DNA of 47,932 bases from Microthrixaceae bacterium (lineage in GTDB: Bacteria > Actinomycetota > Acidimicrobiia > Acidimicrobiales > Microtrichaceae), in assembly GCA_019694615.1 (NCBI GenBank), contig JAIBBP010000093.1, positions 1 to 47,932 on the forward strand. Reading direction: 5' to 3'. This document shows positions 1 through 6,898 of the stretch, piece by piece. Made by a program: the position numbers and the translations under genes. Within the stretch, counting starts at the first letter, position 1. Each line of letters opens with the position of its first letter. The notes below the pieces were generated by a model that saw only the letters and a program-made list of their open reading frames with translations, made no database searches and was not told the DNA's origin.

Positions 1-1
1 G

Positions 2-43
2 CTCAACCGGTACGCCGACAGCGTCATCGCGAAGGTGCGCTAA
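2..43 (+). CDS. C-terminal end of an unidentified protein (partial)
   Basis: An open frame enters from the left edge and reads LNRYADSVIAKVR before a TAA stop at 41-43. Only 13 residues are visible, so no family can be assigned. The helical, charged tail and GC-rich third positions fit a real gene end. The next gene points the opposite way, so this is the last gene of its unit. Confidence 0.45.
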   Translation, partial: LNRYADSVIAKVR

Positions 44-72
44 CCCGCCCAGACGGGGTGGCCGACGCCATT

Positions 73-957
73 CTAGGAGAGGTTGAGGACGAGACGGGCG
101 ACGAGATCCTGACCGAAGCCGGTGAGGATGGCGAGGTAGAGCAGCCCCGTCGCGGCCATGACGGCCGAGTAGGCCCGCTCGTTGAGCGCGGCGCGGGTGA
201 CGAAACACAGCACGATGGTCGTGATCGTGCACGCGACCCAGAACCAGCCGAGCATCCCACCCCAGCCGTCGTCGATGGTTCCGTTGAGCACGGAGATCAT
301 GCCGGTCGGCAACAGCATCACCAGCAGCTCGAACGGCCAGATCCAGGTGAGGACCCTGACGAGCTCGAGCAGAGGGCGCCGCGGCAGCCCGGGCTGGGTC
401 AAATACCAGTGGCCCAACAGCATCCCGTCGGTCACACAACCGAGGAACGCGGTGCCGACGAGAACGCGGGCGAGTTGCAACCATGCAGGGTCCCCGGCGT
501 CGATTCCTGCGGCAACCAGCCCGACGAGGCCGACCGCCGGCGCGACGAGATCCAGTGTCGGCGGGAACTCGGGCACCGACTCGTCGAACAGCTGCTCCTC
601 CCGTTCGATGCCGGTCATCTCGACGACTCGCGCCGAGCGGGCCTGCACCTGCTCCCGCTGGTGCAACACGCCTGCCTTGCGTCGCTGCCAGCTGACGACC
701 AGTGCCACAGCGCAGGCGACTGCCACGGCGATGCCTGAGATCTCCCGGACCCACACGAGGTTGTACCGGAAGCCGGCGACGACCGCGGCGACGGCCATCA
801 GGCCGAACACGCCGCGGAGCAGCCAGCCGTAGCCAATGCCGACTTCGCGCCGCCGCGACGTGACCCAGAGGAAGAAGAGACCGCCGACCGACCATTGGAG
901 TAGGACCGTCGCGGCGTCGAGGTTCAACATGACCGCAGGCAGGCTAGCCCTGACCAT
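73..957 (-). CDS. Multi-span membrane protein of unknown function
   Basis: About 294 residues with some eight hydrophobic segments, for example WSVGGLFFLWVT near the N-terminus, then GVFGLMAVAAVVAGF and IAVAVACAVALVVSW, a charged cytoplasmic stretch rich in Gln, Arg and Glu around residues 100-130, and further paired spans to the C-terminus. I chose the ATG at 957 because the upstream frame is not membrane-like and a purine-rich GAGAGGGG lies just before it; an ATG nine codons later is an alternative. No enzyme motif is recognised. It stands alone, divergent from the toxin-antitoxin-like locus at 1022. Confidence 0.75.
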   Translation of the reverse strand: MVRASLPAVMLNLDAATVLLQWSVGGLFFLWVTSRRREVGIGYGWLLRGVFGLMAVAAVVAGFRYNLVWVREISGIAVAVACAVALVVSWQRRKAGVLHQREQVQARSARVVEMTGIEREEQLFDESVPEFPPTLDLVAPAVGLVGLVAAGIDAGDPAWLQLARVLVGTAFLGCVTDGMLLGHWYLTQPGLPRRPLLELVRVLTWIWPFELLVMLLPTGMISVLNGTIDDGWGGMLGWFWVACTITTIVLCFVTRAALNERAYSAVMAATGLLYLAILTGFGQDLVARLVLNLS

Positions 958-1009
958 CTGCCGCCCCTCTCGTTCGGTGACGACGTCACGAGTTCGTATT
1001 CGTTTGCAA

Positions 1010-1015
1010 TACACT
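1010..1015 (+). promoter_or_regulatory. -10-like hexamer of a leaderless promoter
   Basis: TACACT ends 6 nt before the GTG at 1022, so transcription would begin at or next to the start codon. The flanking bases are the most AT-rich of this region. No clear -35 hexamer is visible. Confidence 0.45.
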
Positions 1016-1021
1016 GGGCCG

Positions 1022-1326
1022 GTGGCCGGTCTGTTCGACCTCGACCTCCTCGATGATGTGGACCCGTTCGAGATCGACCGCCAGGTCGCCCACCTGTTCA
1101 AACCCCCGGCCCCGGCATCGAGGACATCTATGCCGAATGGCAATCCGACCCGCTCTTCTACCCGGCCACACCACCGGCGCACTCGCTGATGGTCGCGGAA
1201 GTCGCCGGTTCCGTGCGCGTCGTACCGCTCGCTCCGCCAGATTCCGGAGCGAACAGCAAGTGTCGCCCCATCGGTTGCCACCTCGCAGCCGCCCACCTCG
1301 TCGCCCACTATCGGGAGGATCGATGA
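1022..1326 (+). pseudogene. Toxin-like protein, interrupted by a frameshift
   Basis: Frame 2 from the GTG at 1022 reads VAGLFDLDLLDDVDPFEIDR and on to AHLFK near 1102. From about 1112, frame 1 continues as GIEDIYAEWQSDPLFYP, LMVAEVAGSVRVVPLAPPDSG and CRPIGCHLAAAHL, and ends at TGA 1324-1326. The two halves look like one protein of about 100 residues. The break sits in a C-rich run after the Lys codon (around 1103-1112), consistent with a gained or lost base. The stop overlaps the ATG of the ribbon-helix-helix gene (ATGA), the layout of a coupled toxin-antitoxin pair. The exact toxin family is not recognised; the toxin role is inferred from size and partner. A sequencing error or programmed frameshift is possible. 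Confidence 0.6.
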
Positions 1327-1562
1327 CCAGCGAGAAGCGAACTCGAGAAGACGAGTCCCAGTTCTACGCCAACCCCGAGAACCAGACGCCTCTAGGGCCT
1401 GCTCGGCGGCGAAAGCGTTCCAACCTGACCGAGATGGTGCCGGTTCGGTTCCCGCCCGAAACTCTGGAGGAGGTCCGACGGCTCGCCGCTGCCGACGATC
1501 GCTCGGTGTCGAGCTGGATCCGCCGTGCCGTGGAGCACGAACTCGAGCAGCAGACAGGCTAG
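1323..1562 (+). CDS. Ribbon-helix-helix (CopG/Arc-type) DNA-binding protein, probable antitoxin
   Basis: A 79-residue protein with a basic disordered N-terminal half (residues 1-38, rich in Lys, Arg and Glu) and a C-terminal ribbon-helix-helix: the strand EMVPVRFPPETLEEVRRLA is followed by a turn and the helix SVSSWIRRAVEHELEQ. Proteins of this fold bind operators as dimers and often serve as antitoxins. The ATG overlaps the stop of the frameshifted upstream gene by four bases. If that gene is dead, this would be an orphan antitoxin or free repressor. Confidence 0.8.
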   Translation: MTSEKRTREDESQFYANPENQTPLGPARRRKRSNLTEMVPVRFPPETLEEVRRLAAADDRSVSSWIRRAVEHELEQQTG

Positions 1563-1603
1563 GGCCGGCGCGCGATTGGTCCCAGTTGTGGCCGGACCAG
1601 CGA

Positions 1604-2731
1604 CTACCCCACCGCCGCCAACGAGTGGTCGGCCTCGTTGAGCGGCAACGGGCCGTCTACTGTTGCGACGACGATGTCCTCCAATCGGAACCCGAACCGA
1701 CCGGGAAGGTAGATCCCCGGTTCCACCGAATAGCAATGGCCGGCCTCGATCCGGTCGGTGTTGCCGACGACCATGTAGGGGTCCTCGTGTTCCTCGACAC
1801 CGATGCCGTGGCCAGTGCGGTGGATGAAGTACTCGCCGTACCCACCGTTCTCGATCACGTCACGACACGCTCGATCGACGTCCTCGCATCGAACTCCCAC
1901 TCGTCCGGCAGCGACCCCAGCGGCCTGCGCTTCGTGGAGCAGTCCGTAGATCTCGGCGACCTCGGCGGGGATCGCGCCGGTCCAGACGCAACGGGTGATG
2001 TCGGAGCAGTAGCCGACACCCCACTCGTCGAACATCGTGCCGCCGAAGTCGCAAAGCACGACCTCGTCGGGCCCGATGATCCGTGACCCGGCCTCGTGAT
2101 GCGGACTGGCGGCGTTGGGTCCCGCCGCGACGATGGCGAAGTTCACTCGGTGGTGACCGGCTTCGACGATCCGTCGCCCGAGATCCGCGGACACCTCCGC
2201 CTCGGTGCGACCGATGAGTCCTATGTGACCGGCCTGGAGGTCAGAGGCGATGGCGTCGACGGCGGCACCGGCCCGGCGCAGCATCGCGATCTCGTGGTCG
2301 TCCTTGACAGCTCGCAGCGGACCGGTCACCTCGTTGGAGCGGACGAACACCGTGTCGGACAGGCGGTCCTGCACCTCGATGAGGAACCGGGCCCACGTTC
2401 GGTCCCCGAACGCGACCTTCCGAGCGCCACCTACTCGGTCGACAACAAGGCCGATCGGATCGTCGGTCTCACCCCAGGGCACGACATCGAAATGGTCGCG
2501 TGGCGCAACCCGCGGGGCTTCGAGTGCCGGAACGATCAGCGAGCAGGCGTCTCGGGTGACCACCGCCATCGTCACCCGCTCGAGTGGCATCGCCTCGTAA
2601 CCGGTCAGCCACGGAAGGTCCGGGCCGACCGACACCATCAATGCGTCGACACCCAGCTCGTCGAGCCGGGCGCGAACCCGTCCGATTCGTGCCGCGAACG
2701 GAGCGCCGCCGTCGCTCTCAGCCAGGTTCAT
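1604..2731 (-). CDS. M24 family metallopeptidase (Xaa-Pro aminopeptidase-like)
   Basis: A 375-residue protein with the two-domain layout of creatinase/prolidase proteins: an N-terminal domain starting RIGRVRARLDELGVDALMV, then the pita-bread domain. The expected dinuclear metal ligands are visible in order: Asp in CDFGGTMFDEW, Asp in GYCSDITR, His in HRTGHGIGVEEHEDPY, Glu in SVEPGIYLPG and Glu in FRLEDIVV. It should remove N-terminal residues next to proline from short peptides in the cytoplasm. The ATG at 2731 overlaps the stop of the upstream split-barrel gene (ATGA), which fixes the start; the frame runs on upstream but is not protein-like there. Confidence 0.92.
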   Translation of the reverse strand: MNLAESDGGAPFAARIGRVRARLDELGVDALMVSVGPDLPWLTGYEAMPLERVTMAVVTRDACSLIVPALEAPRVAPRDHFDVVPWGETDDPIGLVVDRVGGARKVAFGDRTWARFLIEVQDRLSDTVFVRSNEVTGPLRAVKDDHEIAMLRRAGAAVDAIASDLQAGHIGLIGRTEAEVSADLGRRIVEAGHHRVNFAIVAAGPNAASPHHEAGSRIIGPDEVVLCDFGGTMFDEWGVGYCSDITRCVWTGAIPAEVAEIYGLLHEAQAAGVAAGRVGVRCEDVDRACRDVIENGGYGEYFIHRTGHGIGVEEHEDPYMVVGNTDRIEAGHCYSVEPGIYLPGRFGFRLEDIVVATVDGPLPLNEADHSLAAVG

Positions 2732-3270
2732 CTCAACCCTCTCAACCCGTCGATGGACACGCTGTTGCGATCGTCCCAATATCTCTCGATGCCGTCGGGG
2801 CCCTTGCGTTCCGCCCACTCGGAGAGCGTCTCGCGCTCCCCCGCGTAGTCCATGAACGGAATGGAGTAGCCGCACGAACTCCGGACGATGTCGATGTCGA
2901 GCCTGACGACCGAGCGGGCACCGGGAGGCAGCGGCGACCACGGTTGCGCCGCGTGGGCGAACCCGGGGTCGTCGTGCAGGACCGCCGAGCCACGGCCGTA
3001 CAGGCGCAGGATGCGGGGCCGTCCCTCGAACGCGCAGAACATGATCGTGAGCCGCGTGTTCTCCCGAAGGTGGGCGATCGTCTCGATGCCCGAGCCGGTG
3101 AGGTCGAGGTAGGCGACGGTCCGGTCGTCGAGGACGCGGAATGTGTCGTAGCCCTTGGGCGACACGTTGACGTGCCCGCCACCGGGGGGTGCTGTCGCCA
3201 CGAAGAACATGTGCTGCTCGCCGATCCAGCGACGATGTTCCTCGGAGATGGAGTCGTACTCCCTACCCAT
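2728..3270 (-). CDS. Pyridoxamine 5'-phosphate oxidase family (FMN split-barrel) protein
   Basis: A 180-residue protein beginning MGREYDSISEEHRRWIGEQH, followed by split-barrel strands FFVATAPPGGGHVNVSPKGYD and a second block ending RLYGRGSAVLHDDPGF. The family binds flavin and reduces or oxidises small substrates; the substrate cannot be read from the sequence. It lies 27 nt after lipBA on the same strand and overlaps the peptidase gene by four bases, so it may be co-transcribed with both. The link to lipoate metabolism is only positional. Confidence 0.85.
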   Translation of the reverse strand: MGREYDSISEEHRRWIGEQHMFFVATAPPGGGHVNVSPKGYDTFRVLDDRTVAYLDLTGSGIETIAHLRENTRLTIMFCAFEGRPRILRLYGRGSAVLHDDPGFAHAAQPWSPLPPGARSVVRLDIDIVRSSCGYSIPFMDYAGERETLSEWAERKGPDGIERYWDDRNSVSIDGLRGLR

Positions 3271-3296
3271 CAGTGACCGGACCCATCAGCAGCGCC

Positions 3297-5045
3297 TCAC
3301 CGGACCGCACTCGTGGGCGCGGCGGCCTCCGACGCCTGACGGGCGTGGTAGCTGGACCTCGTCAGCGGCGACGACTCGACGTGGCCGATCCCGAACCCCT
3401 CACCGATCTCCTTCCACCGTTCGAAGTCGTCGGGAGCCCACCACCGCTCGACGGGAAGGTGATGCGAGGTCGGGCGGAGGTACTGGCCGATCGTCACGAT
3501 CTCGACGCCGACTGCGGCAAGGTCGGCGAGCGTCTGCACCACCTCGTCGAACGTCTCGCCCATGCCGGCGACGAAACCCGACTTCGTGGTGAGCCCTGCG
3601 GCCTTGGCTCGCCCGAGGACCGACAGGCTCCGGGCGTAGGACGCCGACGGTCGGACGGCGCGTTGAAGGCGCGCAACCGTTTCGATGTTGTGGTTCAGCA
3701 CCTCGGGCCGCGAATCGAACACCGCTTGCAGGGCTCGCTCGTCACCGCGAAGGTCGCTGATGAGGGCCTCCACCGACGCGCCGGGAACCCGCTCGTGGAT
3801 CGCGTCAATGGTCGCCGCAACGTGGGCCGCGCCGCCGTCGGACAGGTCGTCGCGGGCGACCATCGTGAGGACGGCGAATCGCAGACCCATCGTTGCGACG
3901 GCGTCGGCGACACGTCGGGGTTCGTCGGGGTCGAGCGGGAGCGGCTTGGACGTGTCGACCAGGCAGAACCCGCACGCCCGGGTACACCGCTCGCCGCACA
4001 GCATGAACGTCGCTGTTCCGTCGGACCAGCACTCGCTCAGGTTGGGGCACCCGGCCTCCTCGCACACGGTGACGAGCCCCGAGTCGCGCAGTGTCGAACG
4101 GACGCGGAGTACGTCGGCGTCGAGCCGCACCTTCGCCCGCATCCATTCGGGCTTGTGGTCGGTGATCGGAACGTGTTCGCTGACACCGGCTTCGGCGAGG
4201 CGGCCGAGCAGCCGGAGACTCGTGCCGTCGGACTGCGGCCGAAGGACGGAGCGATCGGACTGCGGCCGAAGGACGGAGCGATCGAACTGCGTCGTGTGAG
4301 ACGAGTAGCGGACGGTCGCGCCGGGACCCTCGCCGCGGCTGAAGGGCGCAAGGTCGGTGTCAGTCGCCGATGCTCGCCATACGACATCGGCGCGATCGAC
4401 GTCGCTCCCCTGGCTGAACCGCTCGATCGCCCGGGCGACGACAGCGTCCACCACCTCACGCATCGTCGCATCGACACCCTCGGCGCGTAGCGAGGTCACC
4501 GGCTTGTCGGCGATACCGCACGGAACGATGTGACCGAACATCGCCGGGTCGGGGTCGACATTGAGCGCGAACCCGTGCATCGACCGTCCGCGGGCGATCT
4601 TCACGCCGACTGCTGCGATCTTGCGAGGCCGGAGACCGTCGGCGTCGAGCCACACCCCGGGTGATCCGTCGACGATGCCCGCACTGGGCAGACCGAGGTC
4701 GGCCAACGCGTCGATCAGGAGCCCCTCGATGTTGAGAACATGCTCGCGGGTGGACGGCATCTCACCGGACGCGTGATCGGCAAGCGTGAGGATCGGATAT
4801 CCGACGAGTTGGCCCGGGCCGTGGTAGGTCACGTCGCCGCCGCGGTCGGCGCGCACCATCGTCGCTCCCACGTCGTGTGGGTCGACCAGCACGTGCGCAG
4901 CGTCGGCGCGCACGCCCAGCGTGTAGGTGTGCGGGTGTTCCAGCAGGAGGAGATAGTCCTCGGTGGTGCCGGCGAACAGCGCCCGCTGGAGAGCGAGCGC
5001 GTCGTGGTACTCGACGCGGCCCAGCCAGCGGACGCGAAGGCTCAC
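3297..5045 (-). CDS. lipBA: Fused octanoyltransferase (LipB) - lipoyl synthase (LipA)
   Basis: A single 582-residue frame holds both steps of lipoyl assembly. Residues 1 to about 215 are LipB: RGGDVTYHGPGQLVGYPIL, Lys149 in GVKIARG and Cys176 in IVPCGIADKPVTSL, the catalytic pair. Residues from about 290 are LipA: the auxiliary-cluster motif C328-x4-C333-x5-C339, the radical-SAM motif C354-x3-C358-x2-C361, and the C-terminal RSSY. The two are usually separate proteins. The linker of about 70 residues has the composition of translated spacer and includes a 9-residue tandem repeat. LipB moves octanoyl from acyl carrier protein to E2; LipA inserts two sulfurs. The E2 gene lies 26 nt upstream. 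No internal stop is visible; an internal start for LipA cannot be excluded. Confidence 0.93.
   Translation of the reverse strand: MSLRVRWLGRVEYHDALALQRALFAGTTEDYLLLLEHPHTYTLGVRADAAHVLVDPHDVGATMVRADRGGDVTYHGPGQLVGYPILTLADHASGEMPSTREHVLNIEGLLIDALADLGLPSAGIVDGSPGVWLDADGLRPRKIAAVGVKIARGRSMHGFALNVDPDPAMFGHIVPCGIADKPVTSLRAEGVDATMREVVDAVVARAIERFSQGSDVDRADVVWRASATDTDLAPFSRGEGPGATVRYSSHTTQFDRSVLRPQSDRSVLRPQSDGTSLRLLGRLAEAGVSEHVPITDHKPEWMRAKVRLDADVLRVRSTLRDSGLVTVCEEAGCPNLSECWSDGTATFMLCGERCTRACGFCLVDTSKPLPLDPDEPRRVADAVATMGLRFAVLTMVARDDLSDGGAAHVAATIDAIHERVPGASVEALISDLRGDERALQAVFDSRPEVLNHNIETVARLQRAVRPSASYARSLSVLGRAKAAGLTTKSGFVAGMGETFDEVVQTLADLAAVGVEIVTIGQYLRPTSHHLPVERWWAPDDFERWKEIGEGFGIGHVESSPLTRSSYHARQASEAAAPTSAVR
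4228..4281. repeat. 27-bp in-frame tandem repeat in the LipB-LipA linker
   Basis: Two identical 27-bp units lie head to tail at 4228-4254 and 4255-4281, followed by the first bases of a third, diverged unit. Because 27 is divisible by three, the duplication repeats nine residues (DRSVLRPQS) without changing frame. It lies between the two enzyme domains, where extra residues would be tolerated. Confidence 0.9.
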
Positions 5046-5071
5046 TTAGGACACCCTCGCTGTTCCCGTGC

Positions 5072-6451
5072 TCACAGTTCAGCCGACCAATCGCGGGTCT
5101 CGAGGATCTCCTTGATGCGCCCGACGAACGCTGCGGCGTACGCGCCGTCGAACGCACGGTGATCCCAGCTCAAGGTGAGGTTTCCGACCGAGTGGATCGC
5201 GATCGACTCCGAGCCGTCCGGCAGCTCCACCACCACCGGGCGGCGCTTGACTCCGTCGGTCGACAGGATCGCGACCTGCGGCTGGTTGATGATCGGCGCG
5301 ACCATCAGCGTGCCGTAGCTCCCGGAGTTGGAGATGGTGAACGTGCCGCCGTTGAGGTCGTCTGGTGACAGCTTCTTGTGGCGGGCGCGGGAGGCAAGAT
5401 CGTTGATCTCGCGGGCGATGGCCCGCAAGCGCTTGCCGTCGGCGCCCTGGATCACCGGGGCGAGCAGGCCCTCGAAGTTGAGGTCGACGGCGATCGACAG
5501 GTTGACCGCGTGGTGAACGATCAGGTCACGCTCACCGACGGTCGCGTTCATGTGAGGAAACTCGGCGAGCGCGTCGATGACTGCACGCGAGATGAACGGA
5601 AGGTAGGTGAGCGAGAACCCTTCCTCGGCCTTGAACTGTTCCTTGGCCGCGCGTCGGGCGCGTTCGACGCCTTCGTAGTCGACGTCGATCGCGGTGATGA
5701 CATGGGGCGAGGTGGCCAGGGAGCGCACCATGTGTTCGCCGGTGCGCAGCCGAATGTTGCTGAGTGGAACGATCGAGTCGCCCTGACCGGCCATGACCGG
5801 GGCAGGAGGCGCTGCCGGGGTAGCGGCCGGAAGCGGCGCCGGCGCTGCAACCGACGCTCCCCCCGACACAGGGGCCGATTGCGGGGCCGGGGCACCGGCG
5901 GCCCGGCCGTCGAGCACGCCGAGCACGTCCTCACGAGTGATCCGCCCACCGACGCCGGTTCCGGTGATCGTCGACGGGTCGAGCTGGTTCTCCTCGATGA
6001 GTCGACGCACCAGCGGTGACAGAAGGACGCCTCCGCCTTCTCCGTCGCTCACGGCGGGGGTCGGCACAGGAGCGGGAGCCTGCGCAGGAGTGGGCGCGTC
6101 GGGGATGGGCGGCGGGGTCGCAGCCTCGGGCACCGCTGGGGCGGCAGCAACAGGTGCCGGTGCGGCCTCCGGAGCCGGGGCCGCCTCCGGTGCCGGCGCA
6201 TCGCCCCCGCCGGTCGGCGAATCGGAGAGCACTACGAGCAGTGTGCCGACGTCGACCGTCTCACCCTCGGGAACCTTGATCTCGGCGACGTAGCCCGCTG
6301 CGGGCGAAGGGACCTCGGAGTCGACTTTGTCGGTCGACACCTCGAACAGCGTCTCGTCCTCCTCGACGCGATCGCCCACCTGCTTGAACCACTTGGTGAT
6401 CGTGCCCTCGGTGACCGACTCTCCGAGCTGTGGCATCACGATGTCAGCCAT
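5072..6451 (-). CDS. sucB: 2-oxoacid dehydrogenase E2, dihydrolipoamide acyltransferase
   Basis: A 459-residue protein with one N-terminal lipoyl domain (residues 1-77; lipoyl Lys42 in STDKVDSEVPSP), an Ala/Pro-rich linker, a peripheral-subunit-binding domain near residues 143-180 (SPLVRRLIEENQL), a second Ala/Pro linker, and the acyltransferase domain ending in SWDHRAFDG with catalytic His431 and Asp435. Actinobacterial enzymes of this type serve pyruvate dehydrogenase and often also 2-oxoglutarate dehydrogenase. GAGGAAGGG stands 8 nt before the ATG. lpd lies upstream and lipBA 26 nt downstream on the same strand. The symbol follows actinobacterial usage; whether pyruvate or 2-oxoglutarate is the main substrate is not decided by the sequence. 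Confidence 0.93.
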   Translation of the reverse strand: MADIVMPQLGESVTEGTITKWFKQVGDRVEEDETLFEVSTDKVDSEVPSPAAGYVAEIKVPEGETVDVGTLLVVLSDSPTGGGDAPAPEAAPAPEAAPAPVAAAPAVPEAATPPPIPDAPTPAQAPAPVPTPAVSDGEGGGVLLSPLVRRLIEENQLDPSTITGTGVGGRITREDVLGVLDGRAAGAPAPQSAPVSGGASVAAPAPLPAATPAAPPAPVMAGQGDSIVPLSNIRLRTGEHMVRSLATSPHVITAIDVDYEGVERARRAAKEQFKAEEGFSLTYLPFISRAVIDALAEFPHMNATVGERDLIVHHAVNLSIAVDLNFEGLLAPVIQGADGKRLRAIAREINDLASRARHKKLSPDDLNGGTFTISNSGSYGTLMVAPIINQPQVAILSTDGVKRRPVVVELPDGSESIAIHSVGNLTLSWDHRAFDGAYAAAFVGRIKEILETRDWSAEL

Positions 6452-6615
6452 GGCTGAGTCCCTTCCTCGCCGGGAGGCGGTGGTGAGCCCATCGCTCGCC
6501 ACTCGGGGAACCAGGCAGCGCCTCCCGGAACATGTCTGCAACCTGTCTGGCCCACGCTAGCGCCCTTCTCACCCTCCCCGTTCCCGAGAGTCCCGCCCGC
6601 CGGGCCACCGCTCCG

Positions 6616-6663
6616 GAACTCGGGGGCACTTACACGGACGGGTCGCGAAATCCCCCAAGGTTC
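6616..6663. repeat. Imperfect hairpin, possibly related to the one at 15496-15554
   Basis: A left arm around GAACTCGGGGG faces a right arm CCCCCAAGGTTC. The right half (CGAAATCCCCCAAGG) resembles the right half of the hairpin after aceE (CGATTCCCCCGAAG). Pairing is interrupted, so this is a weak call. Confidence 0.3.
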
Positions 6664-6689
6664 GAGGACGGAGGAAGCACACTGATTCC

Positions 6690-6854
6690 ATGCGAGCCCG
6701 CCACGCCACCCCCGACCACCCCACTCCCCCATTCGACGACGTGGCCGGCACCCTTCACCTCGTCGACCTACTCGAGCGTGCTCCGAGGCCCGCGCTTCAG
6801 ATCATCTGGCGCCGCCCGGGCGCGTCGGTCGTCGAACTTCAGGCCCAGCGGTGA
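6690..6854 (+). CDS. Possible small protein of 54 residues
   Basis: The ATG at 6690 opens a frame reading FDDVAGTLHLVDLLERAP, then ALQIIWRRPGASVVELQAQR and TGA at 6852-6854. Third positions are about 80 % G or C after the first 15 codons and the sequence looks like an amphipathic folded segment, unlike the other frames here. A GGAGGA stands 14 nt upstream, rather far. The last codons overlap the left arm of the palindrome at 6833-6882. It is antisense to the neighbouring lipoate genes. No family is recognised. Confidence 0.35.
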   Translation: MRARHATPDHPTPPFDDVAGTLHLVDLLERAPRPALQIIWRRPGASVVELQAQR

Positions 6855-6882
6855 CCATGGTGATCGCTGAGCCTGAAGTTCG
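6833..6882. repeat. Intergenic palindrome, family A, copy 1
   Basis: Left arm CGAACTTCAGGCCCAGCG (6833-6850) and right arm CGCTGAGCCTGAAGTTCG (6865-6882) pair at 17 of 18 positions around a 14-nt centre that contains the smaller palindrome ACCATGGT. The outer arm is nearly the same as that of the palindrome at 30457-30506. It stands 16 bp beyond the lpd stop codon, so it could also act as a terminator or mRNA 3' end for lpd. Confidence 0.75.
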
Positions 6883-6898
6883 AGAGGCAGCGAAAAGC

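Larger units (their letters stand above)
6452..6898. other. 447-nt spacer between sucB and lpd
   Basis: No ORF over 60 residues here looks like protein. It holds the Shine-Dalgarno of sucB at its left end, an imperfect hairpin (6616-6663), one possible 54-residue gene on the plus strand (6690-6854) and a near-perfect palindrome (6833-6882). The length suggests that sucB has its own promoter rather than depending on lpd read-through. Confidence 0.6.

Noticed and set aside
2732..2941. N-terminal extension of the M24 peptidase frame
   Set aside because: The extension overlaps the split-barrel gene out of frame, is Arg/His rich and lies outside the known fold; the ATGA overlap at 2728-2731 is the natural start.
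3459..3469. GTGATGCGAGG, an 11-base match to the arm of palindrome family B, inside lipBA
   Set aside because: It has no inverted partner nearby and encodes the conserved His-His-Leu-Pro region of LipA, so coding constraint and chance explain it.
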